Below the pieces are notes generated by a model, which did no database searches, had not been told where the DNA came from, and saw only the letters and a list, made by a program, of their open reading frames with translations. Positions 1 to 10,643 of a DNA stretch of 53,665 bases are shown here, one piece after another; positions within the stretch are counted from its first letter, which is position 1, and each line of letters starts with the position of its first letter. The stretch is from Sphingomonas bacterium (GTDB lineage Bacteria > Pseudomonadota > Alphaproteobacteria > Sphingomonadales > Sphingomonadaceae): positions 1 to 53,665 of the forward strand of contig JAQGKS010000231.1 of NCBI GenBank assembly GCA_028289965.1. Reading direction: 5' to 3'. The position numbers were made by a program, and so were the translations under genes.

Positions 1-833
1 ATACCCTCGATCCGGCGCTGTGTTCCGTCGCGCTGGCGCAGTACGACCGTGAAGCGGTTGCCGCCTGGAAACGGGGTGACAGCCTCGCCCCGCACATCAG
101 CCTGAGCGGAAAAGCCGTACGTGATCACGCGGCGATCGCGCACCTTGGGGATGATTGCCTGAACTTCGGGATGATCGATGCACAGCACTGCCGCGCCGTA
201 GAACGGCACGTTTTCGATGAACTCGACGAAGCATTCCTTGACCCGGTCGAATGAGCCATAATGATCCAGGTGTTCGGGATCGATGTTGGTGACAACCGCG
301 ATCGTACCATCAAGCCGCAGGAACGAGCCGTCACTCTCGTCGGCCTCAACCACCATCCAGTCCGACGCCCCGAGGCGGGCGTTGGAACCATAGGAATTAA
401 TGATCCCGCCGTTGATCACGGTCGGATCGACCCCGCCGGCATCGAGCAAGGCGGCGACCATCGAGGTCGTCGTCGTCTTGCCATGCGTCCCGGCGATCGC
501 GACGGTCGACTTCAGCCGCATCAGCTCGGCCAGCATCTCGGCGCGGCGGACGACGGGCACGCGCGTTTCCAGCGCCAGCTCGACCTCCGGGTTGCCGCGC
601 TTGATCGCGGTCGAGGTGACGACAACCGCGGCATCACCCAGATTTTCCGCGCGGTGGCCGATCGCGACCGGGATGCCGCGCTTGCGCAGCCCCTCGATCA
701 CATAGCCCTCGGCGACGTCCGATCCCTGCACCTTGTAGCCGAGATTGTGCATCACCTCGGCGATACCGGACATGCCGATCCCGCCGATGCCGATGAAGTG
801 GATCGTGCCGATGTCGGTGGCGACGCCGCGCAT
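1..833 (-). CDS. murC: UDP-N-acetylmuramate--L-alanine ligase MurC (partial, C-terminus off the window)
   Basis: Cytoplasmic ATP-dependent Mur ligase that adds L-Ala to UDP-MurNAc, the first amino acid of the peptidoglycan stem. About 277 N-terminal residues are present; the family is usually about 460-480, so part of the central domain and the C-terminal domain lie beyond base 1. Seen: the N-terminal Rossmann glycine motif GIGGIGMSG near residue 14, the ATP loop GTHGKTTTT near residue 115, and the DPEHLDHYG segment. The ATG at 833 overlaps the murG stop as TGATG, so translation is probably coupled. It is the last visible gene of the dcw transcript. Identity is clear; only completeness cannot be judged. 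Confidence 0.96.
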   Translation of the reverse strand, partial: MRGVATDIGTIHFIGIGGIGMSGIAEVMHNLGYKVQGSDVAEGYVIEGLRKRGIPVAIGHRAENLGDAAVVVTSTAIKRGNPEVELALETRVPVVRRAEMLAELMRLKSTVAIAGTHGKTTTTSMVAALLDAGGVDPTVINGGIINSYGSNARLGASDWMVVEADESDGSFLRLDGTIAVVTNIDPEHLDHYGSFDRVKECFVEFIENVPFYGAAVLCIDHPEVQAIIPKVRDRRVITYGFSAQADVRGEAVTPFPGGNRFTVVLRQRDGTQRRIEG

Positions 834-2008
834 CAGGCCACTCCCGCCGGGGCGGGGAGCAACACTCGGCCACGCCTGGATCGCGGTGCATCGGTCTCGG
901 CGGTGGTGCCGATGCGCTCGGCCAGATCGGCGAGCTGGCTGGCGGCATCGGGGCGGCCGCAGCTCCAGGCGCGTTTGGCGGCGTTCTGGAGTGCGCCGGG
1001 TTCGAGGGCGAGTTTCTGCATCTGCTTGGCAAGTTCCACGGGCGTGAAGCGCGGCTGCGGGATCGCGCGCGCGCCGCCGGCCTCGACCATCTCGCGCGCA
1101 TTGGCGGTCTGATGATCGTCGGTGGCGGCAGGATAAGGGACGAGGATCGCCGGGCGCCCGGCGACGGTCAGCTCGGCGACGGTGGAGGCGCCCGCCCGGC
1201 CGATGATCAGATGCGACCAAGCGAGCCGATCGGGTAGGTCGGGCAGGTAGGTGGCAAGGTCCGCCGGGATGCCGAGCGCGGCATATTTGGCGCGGACGGT
1301 CTCGATATCCTCGGGCCGGCATTGCTGCGTCACCTGGAGCCGGCGGCGGAAATTGGGCGGCAGCATGCCGAGCCCCTCGGGCACGACCGTCGACAGCACG
1401 CTCGCCCCCTGGCTGCCGCCGGTCACGAGCACGCGGAAGATGCCATCGGCGGACAGCGCGGGAAAAGGCTGGTCGCGCAGCTCGACGATCTCGTCGCGCA
1501 CCGGGTTGCCGACGATAACCGTCTTGGCGGCGTAGGCGTCGGACAGCCGCTCGACCCGGCCATAGGCGGTGGCGATCGCATCGACCTGGCGCGCGAGCAG
1601 GCGATTGACCCGGCCCAGCACCGCATTCTGTTCGTGGATCGCGGTCGGCACCCGGTCCTTCAGCGCGGCGAGCAAAGTCGGCAGCGCGGGGTAACCGCCG
1701 AAGCCGATCACCGCCGACGGACGGAATACCTCGTTGAGCCGGCGCGCCATGTCGCGGCCGGTAAGGATGGCGCGGCCGGCACGGATCCAGCCGAGCGGGC
1801 CGCCCGCCAGCCGCCCGGCTGGCAGGATATGGGTCTGAACCCCCTGGAACAGCCCCGGAAAGCGCGCGCCCCGATCATCCGTTACCAGCGCGACATGGTG
1901 ACCGCGCCGGATCAGTTCCGCCGCGAGCGCGTGCGCGGGGATCATGTGGCCGCCGGTGCCCCCCGCGGCGAGCACGAAATGACGGCCGGTGCCGTTCTGG
2001 CTGCTCAT
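833..2008 (-). CDS. murG: Lipid II synthase MurG (UDP-GlcNAc transferase)
   Basis: Membrane-associated GT28 glycosyltransferase that adds GlcNAc to lipid I to make lipid II on the inner face of the cytoplasmic membrane. 391 residues from the chosen start. Seen: glycine loop AAGGTGGHM near residues 14-22, [11 protein letters not shown] near 128, the second-domain loop GGSQGAS, and the UDP-binding region with [11 protein letters not shown]. An in-frame ATG lies 12 bases upstream at 2020. I prefer 2008 because it makes an ATGA overlap with the ftsW stop and has GGAG about six bases before it. The stop overlaps the murC start. Confidence 0.96.
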   Translation of the reverse strand: MSSQNGTGRHFVLAAGGTGGHMIPAHALAAELIRRGHHVALVTDDRGARFPGLFQGVQTHILPAGRLAGGPLGWIRAGRAILTGRDMARRLNEVFRPSAVIGFGGYPALPTLLAALKDRVPTAIHEQNAVLGRVNRLLARQVDAIATAYGRVERLSDAYAAKTVIVGNPVRDEIVELRDQPFPALSADGIFRVLVTGGSQGASVLSTVVPEGLGMLPPNFRRRLQVTQQCRPEDIETVRAKYAALGIPADLATYLPDLPDRLAWSHLIIGRAGASTVAELTVAGRPAILVPYPAATDDHQTANAREMVEAGGARAIPQPRFTPVELAKQMQKLALEPGALQNAAKRAWSCGRPDAASQLADLAERIGTTAETDAPRSRRGRVLLPAPAGVA

Positions 2009-3192
2009 CTGCCACTCCATTTGACGACATAAGGCGAGCGCGTCAGATACGGGTTTCGGCGCGTGAACGCCAACAGCAGTCCCATGCCGATCGACAAGGC
2101 GACGATCGAGGATCCGCCATAGCTGATGAACGGCAGGGTCATGCCCTTGGACGGCGCGATCTGGACGTTGACCGCCATGTTGATCACCGCCTGCAGGCCG
2201 AACTGGGTGACGAGCCCGGCCGAGGCGAGCAGCAAGAAATCATCCTCCTCGTGGAGCAGCTTGACGAACACGCGGATGACGATCGCGAGATAGAGGAGCG
2301 CGATGGCGAGGCAGGCGAGCAGCCCGAATTCCTCGCCGATCACCGCGAAGATATAATCGTTGTGCGGCTCGGGCAGGCGGAACTTCATCGTGCCGCCGCC
2401 GGGGCCGGTGCCGATCAGGCCGCCGTTCATCAGCGCGTTGTGCGCCTTCTCGGTCTGGTAATTGTCGCCGTCATTATAGAGGAACGCGTCGATCCGCTTG
2501 GTCGCCACCGGGTAGAAGAGATAGGCGGCGACGACCGCCGCCATGCCGATCCCGCCCAGCCACACCAGCAGCCGCATCGGCGCGCCGGAAATCAGCAGCA
2601 GCACCAGCCACACCGACAGGAAGATCACCGTCTGGCCGAAATCGGGCTGCTTCATCAGCAGCCCGCCGATCGCCAGCGCGAGCAGCCCGCTCAGCTGCAT
2701 CACCGGCAGCCCGCGATCGAGCGTGCGCAGCGACAGCAGCCAGGCGACGGTGACGACGAACAGCGGCTTGAGGAATTCGGACGGCTGGAACTGGAAGATG
2801 CCGAGATCGATCCAGCGGCTCGAACCGTTCTTCTCGACCCCGATCAGCGGCACCAGCACCAGGAAGAACAGGAACAGCCCCGCCCCGCCGATCGCCAGCC
2901 GACGCGCCAGATCCTTGGGCAGCATCGACACGCCGATCATCAGCGGCAGGCCGATCGCGATCCAGACCAGCTGGCGATAGAGATAATGTAGCGCCGGCAG
3001 ATTATCGCGCGCCGCCGCGGCGGGCGATGCCGCAGCCACCGCGATCAGGCCGGCGGAGATCAGGATCGCCACCAGCAGCAGCAGGACGCGATCGATTTCC
3101 CAGAACCAGGTGCCGAACAGCGAGCGATCGGCGCGCCCCAGCCGGGCGACCTTGGCCTTGCGCTTGCGCCGATCGACCGCCGTTGACGTCAT
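2005..3192 (-). CDS. ftsW: Septal peptidoglycan glycosyltransferase FtsW (SEDS family)
   Basis: Polytopic SEDS protein that polymerises glycan strands at the septum together with the transpeptidase FtsI. 395 residues, with a basic cytoplasmic N-terminus (RRKRKAKVARLG) followed by about ten hydrophobic segments. Seen family landmarks: GSSRWIDLGIFQFQPSEF in the middle, GEEFGLL later, and the C-terminal PFISYGGSS. The open frame runs further upstream, but the ATG at 3192 forms a TGATG overlap with the murD stop and starts at the expected point of the family. It sits between murD and murG as in other dcw clusters. FtsW rather than RodA is inferred from this context. Confidence 0.94.
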   Translation of the reverse strand: MTSTAVDRRKRKAKVARLGRADRSLFGTWFWEIDRVLLLLVAILISAGLIAVAAASPAAAARDNLPALHYLYRQLVWIAIGLPLMIGVSMLPKDLARRLAIGGAGLFLFFLVLVPLIGVEKNGSSRWIDLGIFQFQPSEFLKPLFVVTVAWLLSLRTLDRGLPVMQLSGLLALAIGGLLMKQPDFGQTVIFLSVWLVLLLISGAPMRLLVWLGGIGMAAVVAAYLFYPVATKRIDAFLYNDGDNYQTEKAHNALMNGGLIGTGPGGGTMKFRLPEPHNDYIFAVIGEEFGLLACLAIALLYLAIVIRVFVKLLHEEDDFLLLASAGLVTQFGLQAVINMAVNVQIAPSKGMTLPFISYGGSSIVALSIGMGLLLAFTRRNPYLTRSPYVVKWSGR

Positions 3193-4514
3193 CACAGCCC
3201 CTCCACCGCGGCGCGAAACGCATCGCCCCGTGCTTCGAAATCGGCGAATTGATCGAACGACGCGCAGGCCGGCGACAGCAACACCACTTCGCCCGGCAGC
3301 GCCGCCGCCGCCGCGCCGGCAAGCGCCTTGTCGAGCGTCTTGCACTCGCAGACGGGCATGTGCGGGCGGAGCAGGCGGGCGAACATCGGCCCGGCCTCAC
3401 CGATCGTATACGCGGAATGGACGTTGCCGAAGAATGGCGCGCAGGCGTCCAGCTCCTCGGTCTTGGCGCGACCGCCGAGGATCCAGCGAATCCGCGGCCT
3501 GCCCCCCTCGACCGGCGGGAAGGCGGCAAGGGCCGGCGCGGTCGAGGTGGCGTTGGTCGCCTTGCTGTCGTTGACGTAGAGCACACCATTGCGCGCGGCG
3601 ATCCGCTCCATCCGGTGCGGCAGCCCGGGGTAGCTGCGCAGCGCCGCCTCGATCGCATCCTGATCGATGCCGAGCAGCATTGCCGTCATGCTCGCCGCGG
3701 CGATGTTCTGGGCGTTGTGCGGGCCCTGCAGCGTCGGATAGTCGTCCTGGTCGTCGACCTCGTCGGCGAACGCCTCGGCAAAGCGCGGCCCGACATTGGT
3801 TGCCGCACGGCGATCGAGCAGTTGCTTGGCGATCGCCTCGCTCGGCGCGTCCTGCGCCGCGAACAGCGCGAAATGGTCGGCCGACTGCATCTCGAACAAC
3901 CGCTGCTTCGAGGCGACATAGCCGTCGAACCCGTCATAGCGGTCGAGATGATCAGGGGTGATGTTGAGCAGCAGGGCGACGTCGCAATCCAGGCTCTGCG
4001 TCAGGTCGATCTGGTAGCTCGACAGTTCGAGCACGTAGACGCCGCCTTCGGGCAGCGGTTCCTGGCCGAGGATCGGCAGGCCGATATTGCCGCCCAGCGT
4101 CGCGGGCAGCCCGGCGGTGACGAGGATGTGATGGATCAGCGCGGTGGTGGTCGACTTGCCGTTGGTGCCGGTGATGCCGACCACGCGGTGCGGTGGCAGA
4201 TCGGGCCGGGCCTGGGCGAACAACTCGATGTCGCCAATGATCGGCACGCCCGCGGCGCGCGCCTTGTCGGCGATCGGGTGGCGGTTGAGCGGCACGCCGG
4301 GCGACACGACGATCCCGTCATATCCGGCGAGATCGATCTCCAGCGGATCGGCGAGGGTGACGCTGCCCTGGAACGGCGCGCGCGGCTCGGGCCGCGTATC
4401 CCAGGCGGTCACCTCCGCGCCGCTGGCGAGCAGCGAGCGCACGGTCGCCGCCCCGGAGCGCGCCAGCCCGAGCACCGCATAGCGTTTGCCGCGAAATGCC
4501 GGGCTGGTGATCAC
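3192..4514 (-). CDS. murD: UDP-N-acetylmuramoylalanine--D-glutamate ligase MurD
   Basis: Cytoplasmic Mur ligase that adds D-glutamate to UDP-MurNAc-L-Ala using ATP. 440 residues, normal for the family. Seen: N-terminal Rossmann region [10 protein letters not shown], the ATP loop [12 protein letters not shown] near residue 114, [10 protein letters not shown] in the central domain, and VNDSKATN followed by GGRAK in the C-terminal domain. It overlaps mraY by four bases (ATGA) and ftsW by one base (TGATG), so it is translated as part of the coupled dcw chain. Nothing unusual was seen. Confidence 0.96.
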   Translation of the reverse strand: MITSPAFRGKRYAVLGLARSGAATVRSLLASGAEVTAWDTRPEPRAPFQGSVTLADPLEIDLAGYDGIVVSPGVPLNRHPIADKARAAGVPIIGDIELFAQARPDLPPHRVVGITGTNGKSTTTALIHHILVTAGLPATLGGNIGLPILGQEPLPEGGVYVLELSSYQIDLTQSLDCDVALLLNITPDHLDRYDGFDGYVASKQRLFEMQSADHFALFAAQDAPSEAIAKQLLDRRAATNVGPRFAEAFADEVDDQDDYPTLQGPHNAQNIAAASMTAMLLGIDQDAIEAALRSYPGLPHRMERIAARNGVLYVNDSKATNATSTAPALAAFPPVEGGRPRIRWILGGRAKTEELDACAPFFGNVHSAYTIGEAGPMFARLLRPHMPVCECKTLDKALAGAAAAALPGEVVLLSPACASFDQFADFEARGDAFRAAVEGL

Positions 4515-5581
4515 CGCAGCTTGAGCGTCGCGAGGCCGGCGAGCGCGAGCACGAAGCTGACGATCCAGAAGCGGATGACGACAGTCGCCTCGGCCCAGCC
4601 GAGCTGTTCGAAGTGATGGTGGATCGGCGCCATCTTGAACACGCGCCGGCCGGTTCGCTTGTAGAAGAATACCTGGATGATGACGGACAGCGCCTCGAGC
4701 ACGAACAGGCCGCCGACGATGCCCAGCACGATCTCATGGTGCGCCGCCACCGCCAGCGCGCCGAGAGCGCCACCGAGCGCGAGGCTGCCGGTGTCGCCCA
4801 TGAACACCGCGGCCGGCGGCGCATTGAACCACAGGAAGGCCAGCCCGCCGCCGATGATCGCGGCGCACAGGATCGTCAGGTCGCCCGCGCCGGGCACGTG
4901 CGGGATGCCGAGATAGGTCGCGAACCGGGCGTTCCCGACGAGGTAGGTGATCACGAAGAAAGCGAGCGCGGCGATGATCACCGGCATCGTCGCCAGTCCG
5001 TCGAGCCCGTCGGTCAGGTTCACGGCATTGCCGAAACCGACGATCGTGAAGGCTGCGAACAGGATGTAGAACCAGCCGAGATCGATCACCGGCCCCGAAT
5101 AAAAGGGCAGGTAGAGCGCGGTGCCGGATTCCCCCAGGATCAGCCACGAGGCGATCCCGGCGATCAGGAATTCGAGCGTCAGCCGCACCCGGCCGGATAC
5201 GCCCTTGTGGCTGCGCTTGGTGACCTTGTCATAATCGTCGAGGAAGCCGACCAGGCCGAAGCCGAGCGTGACCAGCAGGCACGCCCAGGTGTAGCGATTG
5301 TCGAGGTTCATCCACAGCAGCATCGAAATGCTGACCGCGGTCAGGATCATCAGCCCGCCCATCGTCGGCGTGCCGACCTTGGCGAGGTGCGTCTGCGGCC
5401 CGTCGAGGCGGATCGGCTGGCCCTTGCCCTGGCGCACGCGCAGCCAGCCGATGAACTTGGGGCCGATGATCAGGCCGATCGCAAGCGCGGTGATCGCGGC
5501 CGCCCCGGCGCGGAAGGTGATGTACCGGATGAGGTTGAGCAACCCCGGAAACCCGAGGTTCTCGGCGATCACGTAGAGCAT
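4511..5581 (-). CDS. mraY: Phospho-MurNAc-pentapeptide transferase MraY
   Basis: Integral membrane enzyme that transfers phospho-MurNAc-pentapeptide to undecaprenyl phosphate to form lipid I. 356 residues with about ten membrane segments. Seen: the cytoplasmic [17 protein letters not shown] loop, LGFLDDYDK-type aspartates (here [16 protein letters not shown]), [10 protein letters not shown], and the histidine-rich [13 protein letters not shown] loop near the C-terminus. The start at 5581 has AAGGA about five bases upstream and overlaps the end of murF by 13 bases. All expected catalytic aspartates of the family appear to be present. Confidence 0.96.
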   Translation of the reverse strand: MLYVIAENLGFPGLLNLIRYITFRAGAAAITALAIGLIIGPKFIGWLRVRQGKGQPIRLDGPQTHLAKVGTPTMGGLMILTAVSISMLLWMNLDNRYTWACLLVTLGFGLVGFLDDYDKVTKRSHKGVSGRVRLTLEFLIAGIASWLILGESGTALYLPFYSGPVIDLGWFYILFAAFTIVGFGNAVNLTDGLDGLATMPVIIAALAFFVITYLVGNARFATYLGIPHVPGAGDLTILCAAIIGGGLAFLWFNAPPAAVFMGDTGSLALGGALGALAVAAHHEIVLGIVGGLFVLEALSVIIQVFFYKRTGRRVFKMAPIHHHFEQLGWAEATVVIRFWIVSFVLALAGLATLKLR

Positions 5582-6975
5582 GGAATCCTTCCGCTCGTCG
5601 GCACCCCGGAAGCGAACTGCTCCACAAGGGCCGCGAGGCCGATGGCGTTTGATCCTTTGACGAGCACCGCATCCCCAGGCGCAATCACCCCGGCAAGGCG
5701 ATCGCCGGCGGCCGCGGCGTCGGGCACATGCGCGAAATCGATCCGTCCCTCAAGCGCGTTTGCCAAGGAAGTCATGCCGTTGCCGACGAGCAGTGCGAAT
5801 TCGACGCCAGCCGCCTCGATCGGCCCGGCCAGCGCGGCATGGTGGCGATCCGATCCCTCGCCCAATTCGCGCATCTCGCCGAGGACGACGAGACGGCGGG
5901 TTGCCGGCTCGGCCCCGAGCACCGCCAGCGTCGCCGCCATCGACGCCGGGTTGGCATTGTAGCTTTCGTCGATCAGGAGCGCCTCGCGGCCGTCCGGGAA
6001 CGGCACCATCACCCGCGCGCCGCGCCCGGCGAGCCCGTTCAGGTCGGCCAGCGCGAGGCCGGCCGCGGCAAGGTCTCCGCCGAGCACGTCGACCGCGGCC
6101 AGCACGGCCAGCGCGTTCGACACCCAGTGGGCACCGGCCATGCCGATCGTGAAGGTCAGCTCGGCATCGGGCAGGCGCGCGCTTACCAGCGTGCCGCCAT
6201 GGCCGCCGCGCACCGCGTGGAGCGCGCGCACGTCGGCGCCCTGCCCGGTGCCGAAGGTAAGGATACGCCCCGCCCAGGGCTGCGCCGCGGCGATAAGCCG
6301 GTCGCGATGCGGGCTGTCGAACGGGATGATCGCGGTGCCGCCGGGTTCCAGCCCGGCGAAGATCTCGCCCTTGGCGTCGGCAATCGCTTCCTCGCCGGAG
6401 AAGAAGGCGGTGTGGGCCGGCGCGATCGCGGTGACGATCGCCACATGCGGGCGGACGAGCTGGGTCAGCCGCGCCAGTTCGCCGGCATGGTTCATCCCCA
6501 TTTCGAACACGCCGAAGCGGGCATCGCCGGGCATCCGCGCCAGGCTCAACGGCACGCCGGTTTGATTATTATAGCTCTTGACCGATCGGTGCGCGCGGCC
6601 CGGCGCGGCGCGGTCGAGCGCGGCGAACAGCGCTTCCTTGGTGCCGGTCTTGCCGACCGATCCGGTGACGCCCGCGATCCGCGCCGCGCTGCGCATCCGG
6701 CCGGCGCGGCCCAGCGCATCGAGCGCGGCGGTCGTGTCGTCCACCAGGACGTGCGGATGATCGACCGGCTCGGACACGATCGCCCCGGCCGCGCCGCTGG
6801 CGAAAGCGCGCTCGACGAAGCGGTGGCCGTCGGTCGCCTCGCCCTTCAGCGCGATGAACAGGTCGCCCGGGCCGACTTCGCGCGAATCGAAGGCGACGCC
6901 CTGCCCCGCAAAGTCGCCGCGGGCGACTCCGCCGGTGGCCGCCGCGATGTCGGTGGCTGTCCACAGCGCGCTCAT
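5569..6975 (-). CDS. murF: UDP-MurNAc-tripeptide--D-Ala-D-Ala ligase MurF
   Basis: Cytoplasmic ligase that adds the D-Ala-D-Ala dipeptide and completes the UDP-MurNAc-pentapeptide. 468 residues from the chosen start. Seen: the substrate-binding opening with [16 protein letters not shown], the ATP loop [13 protein letters not shown] near residue 105, [12 protein letters not shown], and [11 protein letters not shown] in the last domain. An ATG nine bases upstream (6984) is possible; I take 6975 because it gives an ATGA overlap with murE. Its 3' end overlaps mraY by 13 bases. Confidence 0.95.
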   Translation of the reverse strand: MSALWTATDIAAATGGVARGDFAGQGVAFDSREVGPGDLFIALKGEATDGHRFVERAFASGAAGAIVSEPVDHPHVLVDDTTAALDALGRAGRMRSAARIAGVTGSVGKTGTKEALFAALDRAAPGRAHRSVKSYNNQTGVPLSLARMPGDARFGVFEMGMNHAGELARLTQLVRPHVAIVTAIAPAHTAFFSGEEAIADAKGEIFAGLEPGGTAIIPFDSPHRDRLIAAAQPWAGRILTFGTGQGADVRALHAVRGGHGGTLVSARLPDAELTFTIGMAGAHWVSNALAVLAAVDVLGGDLAAAGLALADLNGLAGRGARVMVPFPDGREALLIDESYNANPASMAATLAVLGAEPATRRLVVLGEMRELGEGSDRHHAALAGPIEAAGVEFALLVGNGMTSLANALEGRIDFAHVPDAAAAGDRLAGVIAPGDAVLVKGSNAIGLAALVEQFASGVPTSGRIPCST

Positions 6976-8387
6976 CCGGCGCACTCGCGCGCGACCACGA
7001 CGTCGTCGAACGGCAACACCCGATCGCCGACGATCTGGCCCTGTTCATGCCCCTTGCCGGCGATCAGCACGACGTCGCCGGCCCCCGCCCCGGCAATCGC
7101 CGCCGCAATCGCCTCGCGACGATCGCCGATCTCGGTCGCGCCGGATGCGCCGGCGAGGACCTCGCGCCGGATCGCCGCCGGATCCTCGCTGCGTGGATTA
7201 TCGTCGGTCACGATCACCAGATCGCCAAGTTCGGCCGCGATCTTGCCCATTTCGGGCCGCTTGCCCGTGTCGCGGTCGCCGCCCGCACCGAACAGCACGA
7301 TCAGCCGGGCGGCGGTGTGCGGACGCAGCGCCTCGATCGCCGCGCGCAGGCCGTCGGGAGTATGCGCGTAATCGACATAGACTGGCGCGCCGGCGCGCGT
7401 GATCGCGGCGCGCTCCAGCCGGCCGCGCACCGGTTGCACCCGGGTCAACCGGTCGAACGTCTCGGCCACGTCGCCACCCGTGGCGATGACCAGCCCGGCC
7501 GCGGTGAGCGCATTGGCGGCCTGATAGGCGCCGATCAGCGGCAGCATGATGCTGTGGGTCCGGCCGTGCGCCGCGACGGTCAGCGTCTGGCCGAGCTGGG
7601 TCGCGGTGCGCGCGACCAGGCGGATGTCATCCCCGTGCGTGCCGATGGTCAGCGTCCGCAGCCCGCGCTCGCGTGCCAGTTCCGCAACCCGCGCCGAGGC
7701 CTCGTCGTCGGCCCATATCACCGCGGTGCCGTCGGCATCGACGACTTCGGTGAACAGCCGCAGCTTGGCCTCGAGATAGGCCTCCATCGTGATATGATAA
7801 TCGAGGTGATCGCGGCTGAGGTTGGTGAACGCGCCTGCCCGCACCGGCAGCCCCTCGGTGCGAAACTGCGACAGGCCGTGGCTCGACGCCTCGAACGCGG
7901 CGTGGGTGACGCCCTCGCGCGCCAGCCCGGCCATGTTCGACAGGAAGGTGACGATGTCGGGCGTGGTCAGGCCGGTCGAGACCTGCTCGTCGGCGGTGGT
8001 GACGCCCAAGGTGCCGATCGAGGCGGCGTGATGCCCCGCCACGTTCCACAACTGGCGCACCAGCTCGACCGTCGAGGTCTTGCCGTTGGTGCCGGTGACC
8101 GCGACGACCGTCTCGGGGAATGGCGCGAAGTAGTGCGCGGCGAGGTTGGCGAAGGCGCGGCGCGGCTGCGCATCGGCGACATGGAAGGCGCCGGCGACGT
8201 CGGCTTCCGGCCGGGCAACGATTGCGATGGCGCCGGCCTCGATCGCCGCGGGGATGAACGTCTCGCCATCGAACCGCGCACCGGGAAAGGCGCCGAACAC
8301 GGTGCCGGGCGCGACCTTGCGGTGATCGATGGCGAAGCCGGTGACGCGGCCGTTGCCGGCGCCGTCGATCAGATCATTCAACCGCAT
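6972..8387 (-). CDS. murE: UDP-MurNAc-dipeptide--meso-diaminopimelate ligase MurE
   Basis: Adds the third stem-peptide residue. 471 residues. Seen: N-terminal FAIDHRKVAPGTVFGAFPG, the ATP loop VTGTNGKTSTVE, SSHGLSQ, and the C-terminal DNPRSEDP. The DNPR tetrad is the known mark of meso-diaminopimelate-specific MurE, against lysine-type enzymes, and fits a Gram-negative wall. The start overlaps the end of ftsI by 14 bases and the stop overlaps murF by four. The function call is firm. Confidence 0.96.
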   Translation of the reverse strand: MRLNDLIDGAGNGRVTGFAIDHRKVAPGTVFGAFPGARFDGETFIPAAIEAGAIAIVARPEADVAGAFHVADAQPRRAFANLAAHYFAPFPETVVAVTGTNGKTSTVELVRQLWNVAGHHAASIGTLGVTTADEQVSTGLTTPDIVTFLSNMAGLAREGVTHAAFEASSHGLSQFRTEGLPVRAGAFTNLSRDHLDYHITMEAYLEAKLRLFTEVVDADGTAVIWADDEASARVAELARERGLRTLTIGTHGDDIRLVARTATQLGQTLTVAAHGRTHSIMLPLIGAYQAANALTAAGLVIATGGDVAETFDRLTRVQPVRGRLERAAITRAGAPVYVDYAHTPDGLRAAIEALRPHTAARLIVLFGAGGDRDTGKRPEMGKIAAELGDLVIVTDDNPRSEDPAAIRREVLAGASGATEIGDRREAIAAAIAGAGAGDVVLIAGKGHEQGQIVGDRVLPFDDVVVARECAG

Positions 8388-10086
8388 GCGGATCGGCGCC
8401 CTTCGGTTCCCAGATCAGCGGCAACAAATCGCTGACGTCCACGTCGCGCTGCTCGTCCGGCCTCACCCCGAGGAGCGGGCCGATGCGCGACACGACCTTG
8501 GAGATCACCGGACCGACCGTCCACGCCGCGGTGGCATAGCCATAGGTGTCCGCGGTGCCCTTCGGCTCGTCGAGCATGGCGATGATCACATAGCGCGGAT
8601 TATCCATCGGGAAGACCCCGGCGAAGGTCGATACCAGCGAGTTGCGGGCGTATCCGCCCTCATGCGGCTTCTCGGCCGTCCCGGTCTTGCCGCCAAGCCG
8701 GTAGCCCGCGGCATCGGCCTTGCGCCCGGTGCCCTTCATCACGACCAGGCGCATCAACTGCCGCATCCGCGCGCTGGTCGCCTCGGAGATCACGCGGCGC
8801 CCGGCGGGCACCTGCCCCGGCGCGCGCTTCATCAGCGTGACGGGGCGGAAGATGCCGCCATTGACCAGCGCGGCATAAGCGTTGGCGAGGTGGAGCGGGG
8901 TAACCGCGATGCCGTGGCCGTAGGCGACCGTCATCGTCGTGGTGCGGGCCCAGAAGGTCGGCCAGATCGGCCGGCCCTTGGCGCCGAGTTCGAGGTGGCT
9001 GGCCTCGTCGAAGCCGAGCTTGCGGAACATCGTCTGGGTACGCGCGGGGCCCAGTTCGTCGGCGATGCGCGCGGTGCCGATGTTGGAGGAATGGACCAGG
9101 ATCTCGGGCACGTTGAGGAAACGCTTTTCGGGATGGTCGTCCTTGATCGCGAAGCGCCCGACATGGAGCGGCGCGGTCGCGTCGTAGCGCTGGGTCATCG
9201 AGGTGACCACGCCGCTTTCGATCGCGTTGGCGACGGTGATCATCTTGAAGGTCGAGCCAAGCTCATAGACGTTGAGCGTCGCCTTGTTGGCAAGGTCGCC
9301 CAGGGTGCCACGGCCCGGTGCATTCGGATTGAAGCTGGGCAGCGACGCCATCGCCACCAGTTCGCCGGTATGGACGTCGAGGACGAGGCCCGATGCGCCG
9401 ACCGCCTGATGCTTGATCATCGCGGCGTGAAGCTCGGCCTCCATCGCCGCCTGCACCCGCACGTCGATCGACAGCGCGGCCGGTTCGCCGCGACGCGCCG
9501 GATCGATCAGCCGGCCGTCGAGCGCCAGTTCCATGCCCGACACCGCGGAGCCGTCGCCCCGGACCCAGCCGAGCACGTGGCTGGCCAGCGTGCCCTGCGG
9601 ATAGAGCCGCTCGGGCTCGCGGCCGAAGGCGATCGCCGGCTCGCCGATCGCGTTGACCGCCTTCACCATCTCCGGCAGCGCGCGCTGGCGCAGATAGACG
9701 AATTTGCGGCGCGACTTGAGGATCGCGAGATATTGCGCCTCGGTCCGCTCCGGCATCAGTTCGGCGAGCCGGGCGGCAACCTCGCGCGGATCGCCGACCA
9801 GCTTTTGCGGGTGGATCGCGATCGACCAGGCATCGAAGGTCCGCGCCAGCGGCACGCCGTTGCGATCGACGATATCGGCCCGCGGCGGGATCAGGCCATT
9901 GGCACGCACGCTGCGAGTCGGCCGATCCTCGAACAGCGACAGCCAGGCGAGCCGGCTGGCAATGACCGCGGTGACGCCCATGAACAGGAGCATCACCACC
10001 ATCAGCCTGAAGTGCGTGAGCGCGATCGTCTGCTGGCGCTGCCCGGCCAGCCGCACGCGATCGGGCGTGGCGATGACGGCGCTCAC
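8374..10086 (-). CDS. ftsI: Septal peptidoglycan D,D-transpeptidase FtsI (PBP3)
   Basis: Class B penicillin-binding protein of the divisome that cross-links septal peptidoglycan made by FtsW. 570 residues. One membrane segment near residues 27-47 follows a short cytoplasmic head. The pedestal domain contains RANGLIPPRADIVDRNG, and the transpeptidase domain has all three motifs: active-site STFK at 278-281, SSN at 333-335 and KTGT at 467-470. The ATG overlaps the ftsL stop by four bases. The paired order ftsL-ftsI matches the complex these proteins form. Confidence 0.96.
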   Translation of the reverse strand: MSAVIATPDRVRLAGQRQQTIALTHFRLMVVMLLFMGVTAVIASRLAWLSLFEDRPTRSVRANGLIPPRADIVDRNGVPLARTFDAWSIAIHPQKLVGDPREVAARLAELMPERTEAQYLAILKSRRKFVYLRQRALPEMVKAVNAIGEPAIAFGREPERLYPQGTLASHVLGWVRGDGSAVSGMELALDGRLIDPARRGEPAALSIDVRVQAAMEAELHAAMIKHQAVGASGLVLDVHTGELVAMASLPSFNPNAPGRGTLGDLANKATLNVYELGSTFKMITVANAIESGVVTSMTQRYDATAPLHVGRFAIKDDHPEKRFLNVPEILVHSSNIGTARIADELGPARTQTMFRKLGFDEASHLELGAKGRPIWPTFWARTTTMTVAYGHGIAVTPLHLANAYAALVNGGIFRPVTLMKRAPGQVPAGRRVISEATSARMRQLMRLVVMKGTGRKADAAGYRLGGKTGTAEKPHEGGYARNSLVSTFAGVFPMDNPRYVIIAMLDEPKGTADTYGYATAAWTVGPVISKVVSRIGPLLGVRPDEQRDVDVSDLLPLIWEPKGADPHAVE

Positions 10087-10643
10087 CGGTTGCGCTTGCC
10101 GCCCGTGCGCTCGCTGACCGCCAGGCGGCCGAGATCGTTCAGCAGCTTGTCGTCGAGCAGGGCGATGTCCTGCGCATCGGCGGCCGGCTTGACATAGACC
10201 GCCTGGCGCACGCGCGGGGTCTCGTCGATCTCACGCACCGGCGCCTTCGCCTTCTCGGGCGCGGCATAGGCCGCGCGCGTCACGCGAAGCTCGGCCGGCT
10301 TCGGCGCGGTCGCGGCGGCGGGCAGGACCCGCGCCTCCGCCGCCGGCAGTGCCGGCACCGTCAGGCTGGCGAGCTGGACCTCGCTGTCGAGATATTGGCC
10401 GGGCTTGGGCGCGGACAGCGACAGCACCTCGACGTTCCAGCGCTCCAGCTGGTTCATCCCCGCGCGAGTGCCAAGCTCGGTCTCCAGCGCGCGGATCTCG
10501 CGCTTGCCGGTGACGATGCTCGCCTCGACCGATGCCAGCTCGGCCCGCTCGGCCGCGACGCGTTGCGAGACCAGGTAGCAACCGAGCGCGGCAACAGCGA
10601 CGCCGCCCACCCAGTAGACCGATCGGAAACGCGTGGCGATCAT
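10083..10643 (-). CDS. ftsL: Divisome protein FtsL-like (bitopic, coiled coil, long tail)
   Basis: Single-pass division protein by position and architecture; FtsL sequences diverge too much for a motif call. 186 residues: short cytoplasmic head [11 protein letters not shown], membrane segment about 11-27, then a periplasmic helix about 30-66 with heptad-like spacing ([17 protein letters not shown]). Family members are often about 100-130 residues; here an Ala/Pro-rich tail of roughly 110 residues follows. It lies between rsmH and ftsI, the usual ftsL slot, with ATGA overlaps at both ends. Expected role: with FtsB/FtsQ it activates FtsWI. No FtsB is visible here. Confidence 0.82.
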   Translation of the reverse strand: MIATRFRSVYWVGGVAVAALGCYLVSQRVAAERAELASVEASIVTGKREIRALETELGTRAGMNQLERWNVEVLSLSAPKPGQYLDSEVQLASLTVPALPAAEARVLPAAATAPKPAELRVTRAAYAAPEKAKAPVREIDETPRVRQAVYVKPAADAQDIALLDDKLLNDLGRLAVSERTGGKRNR

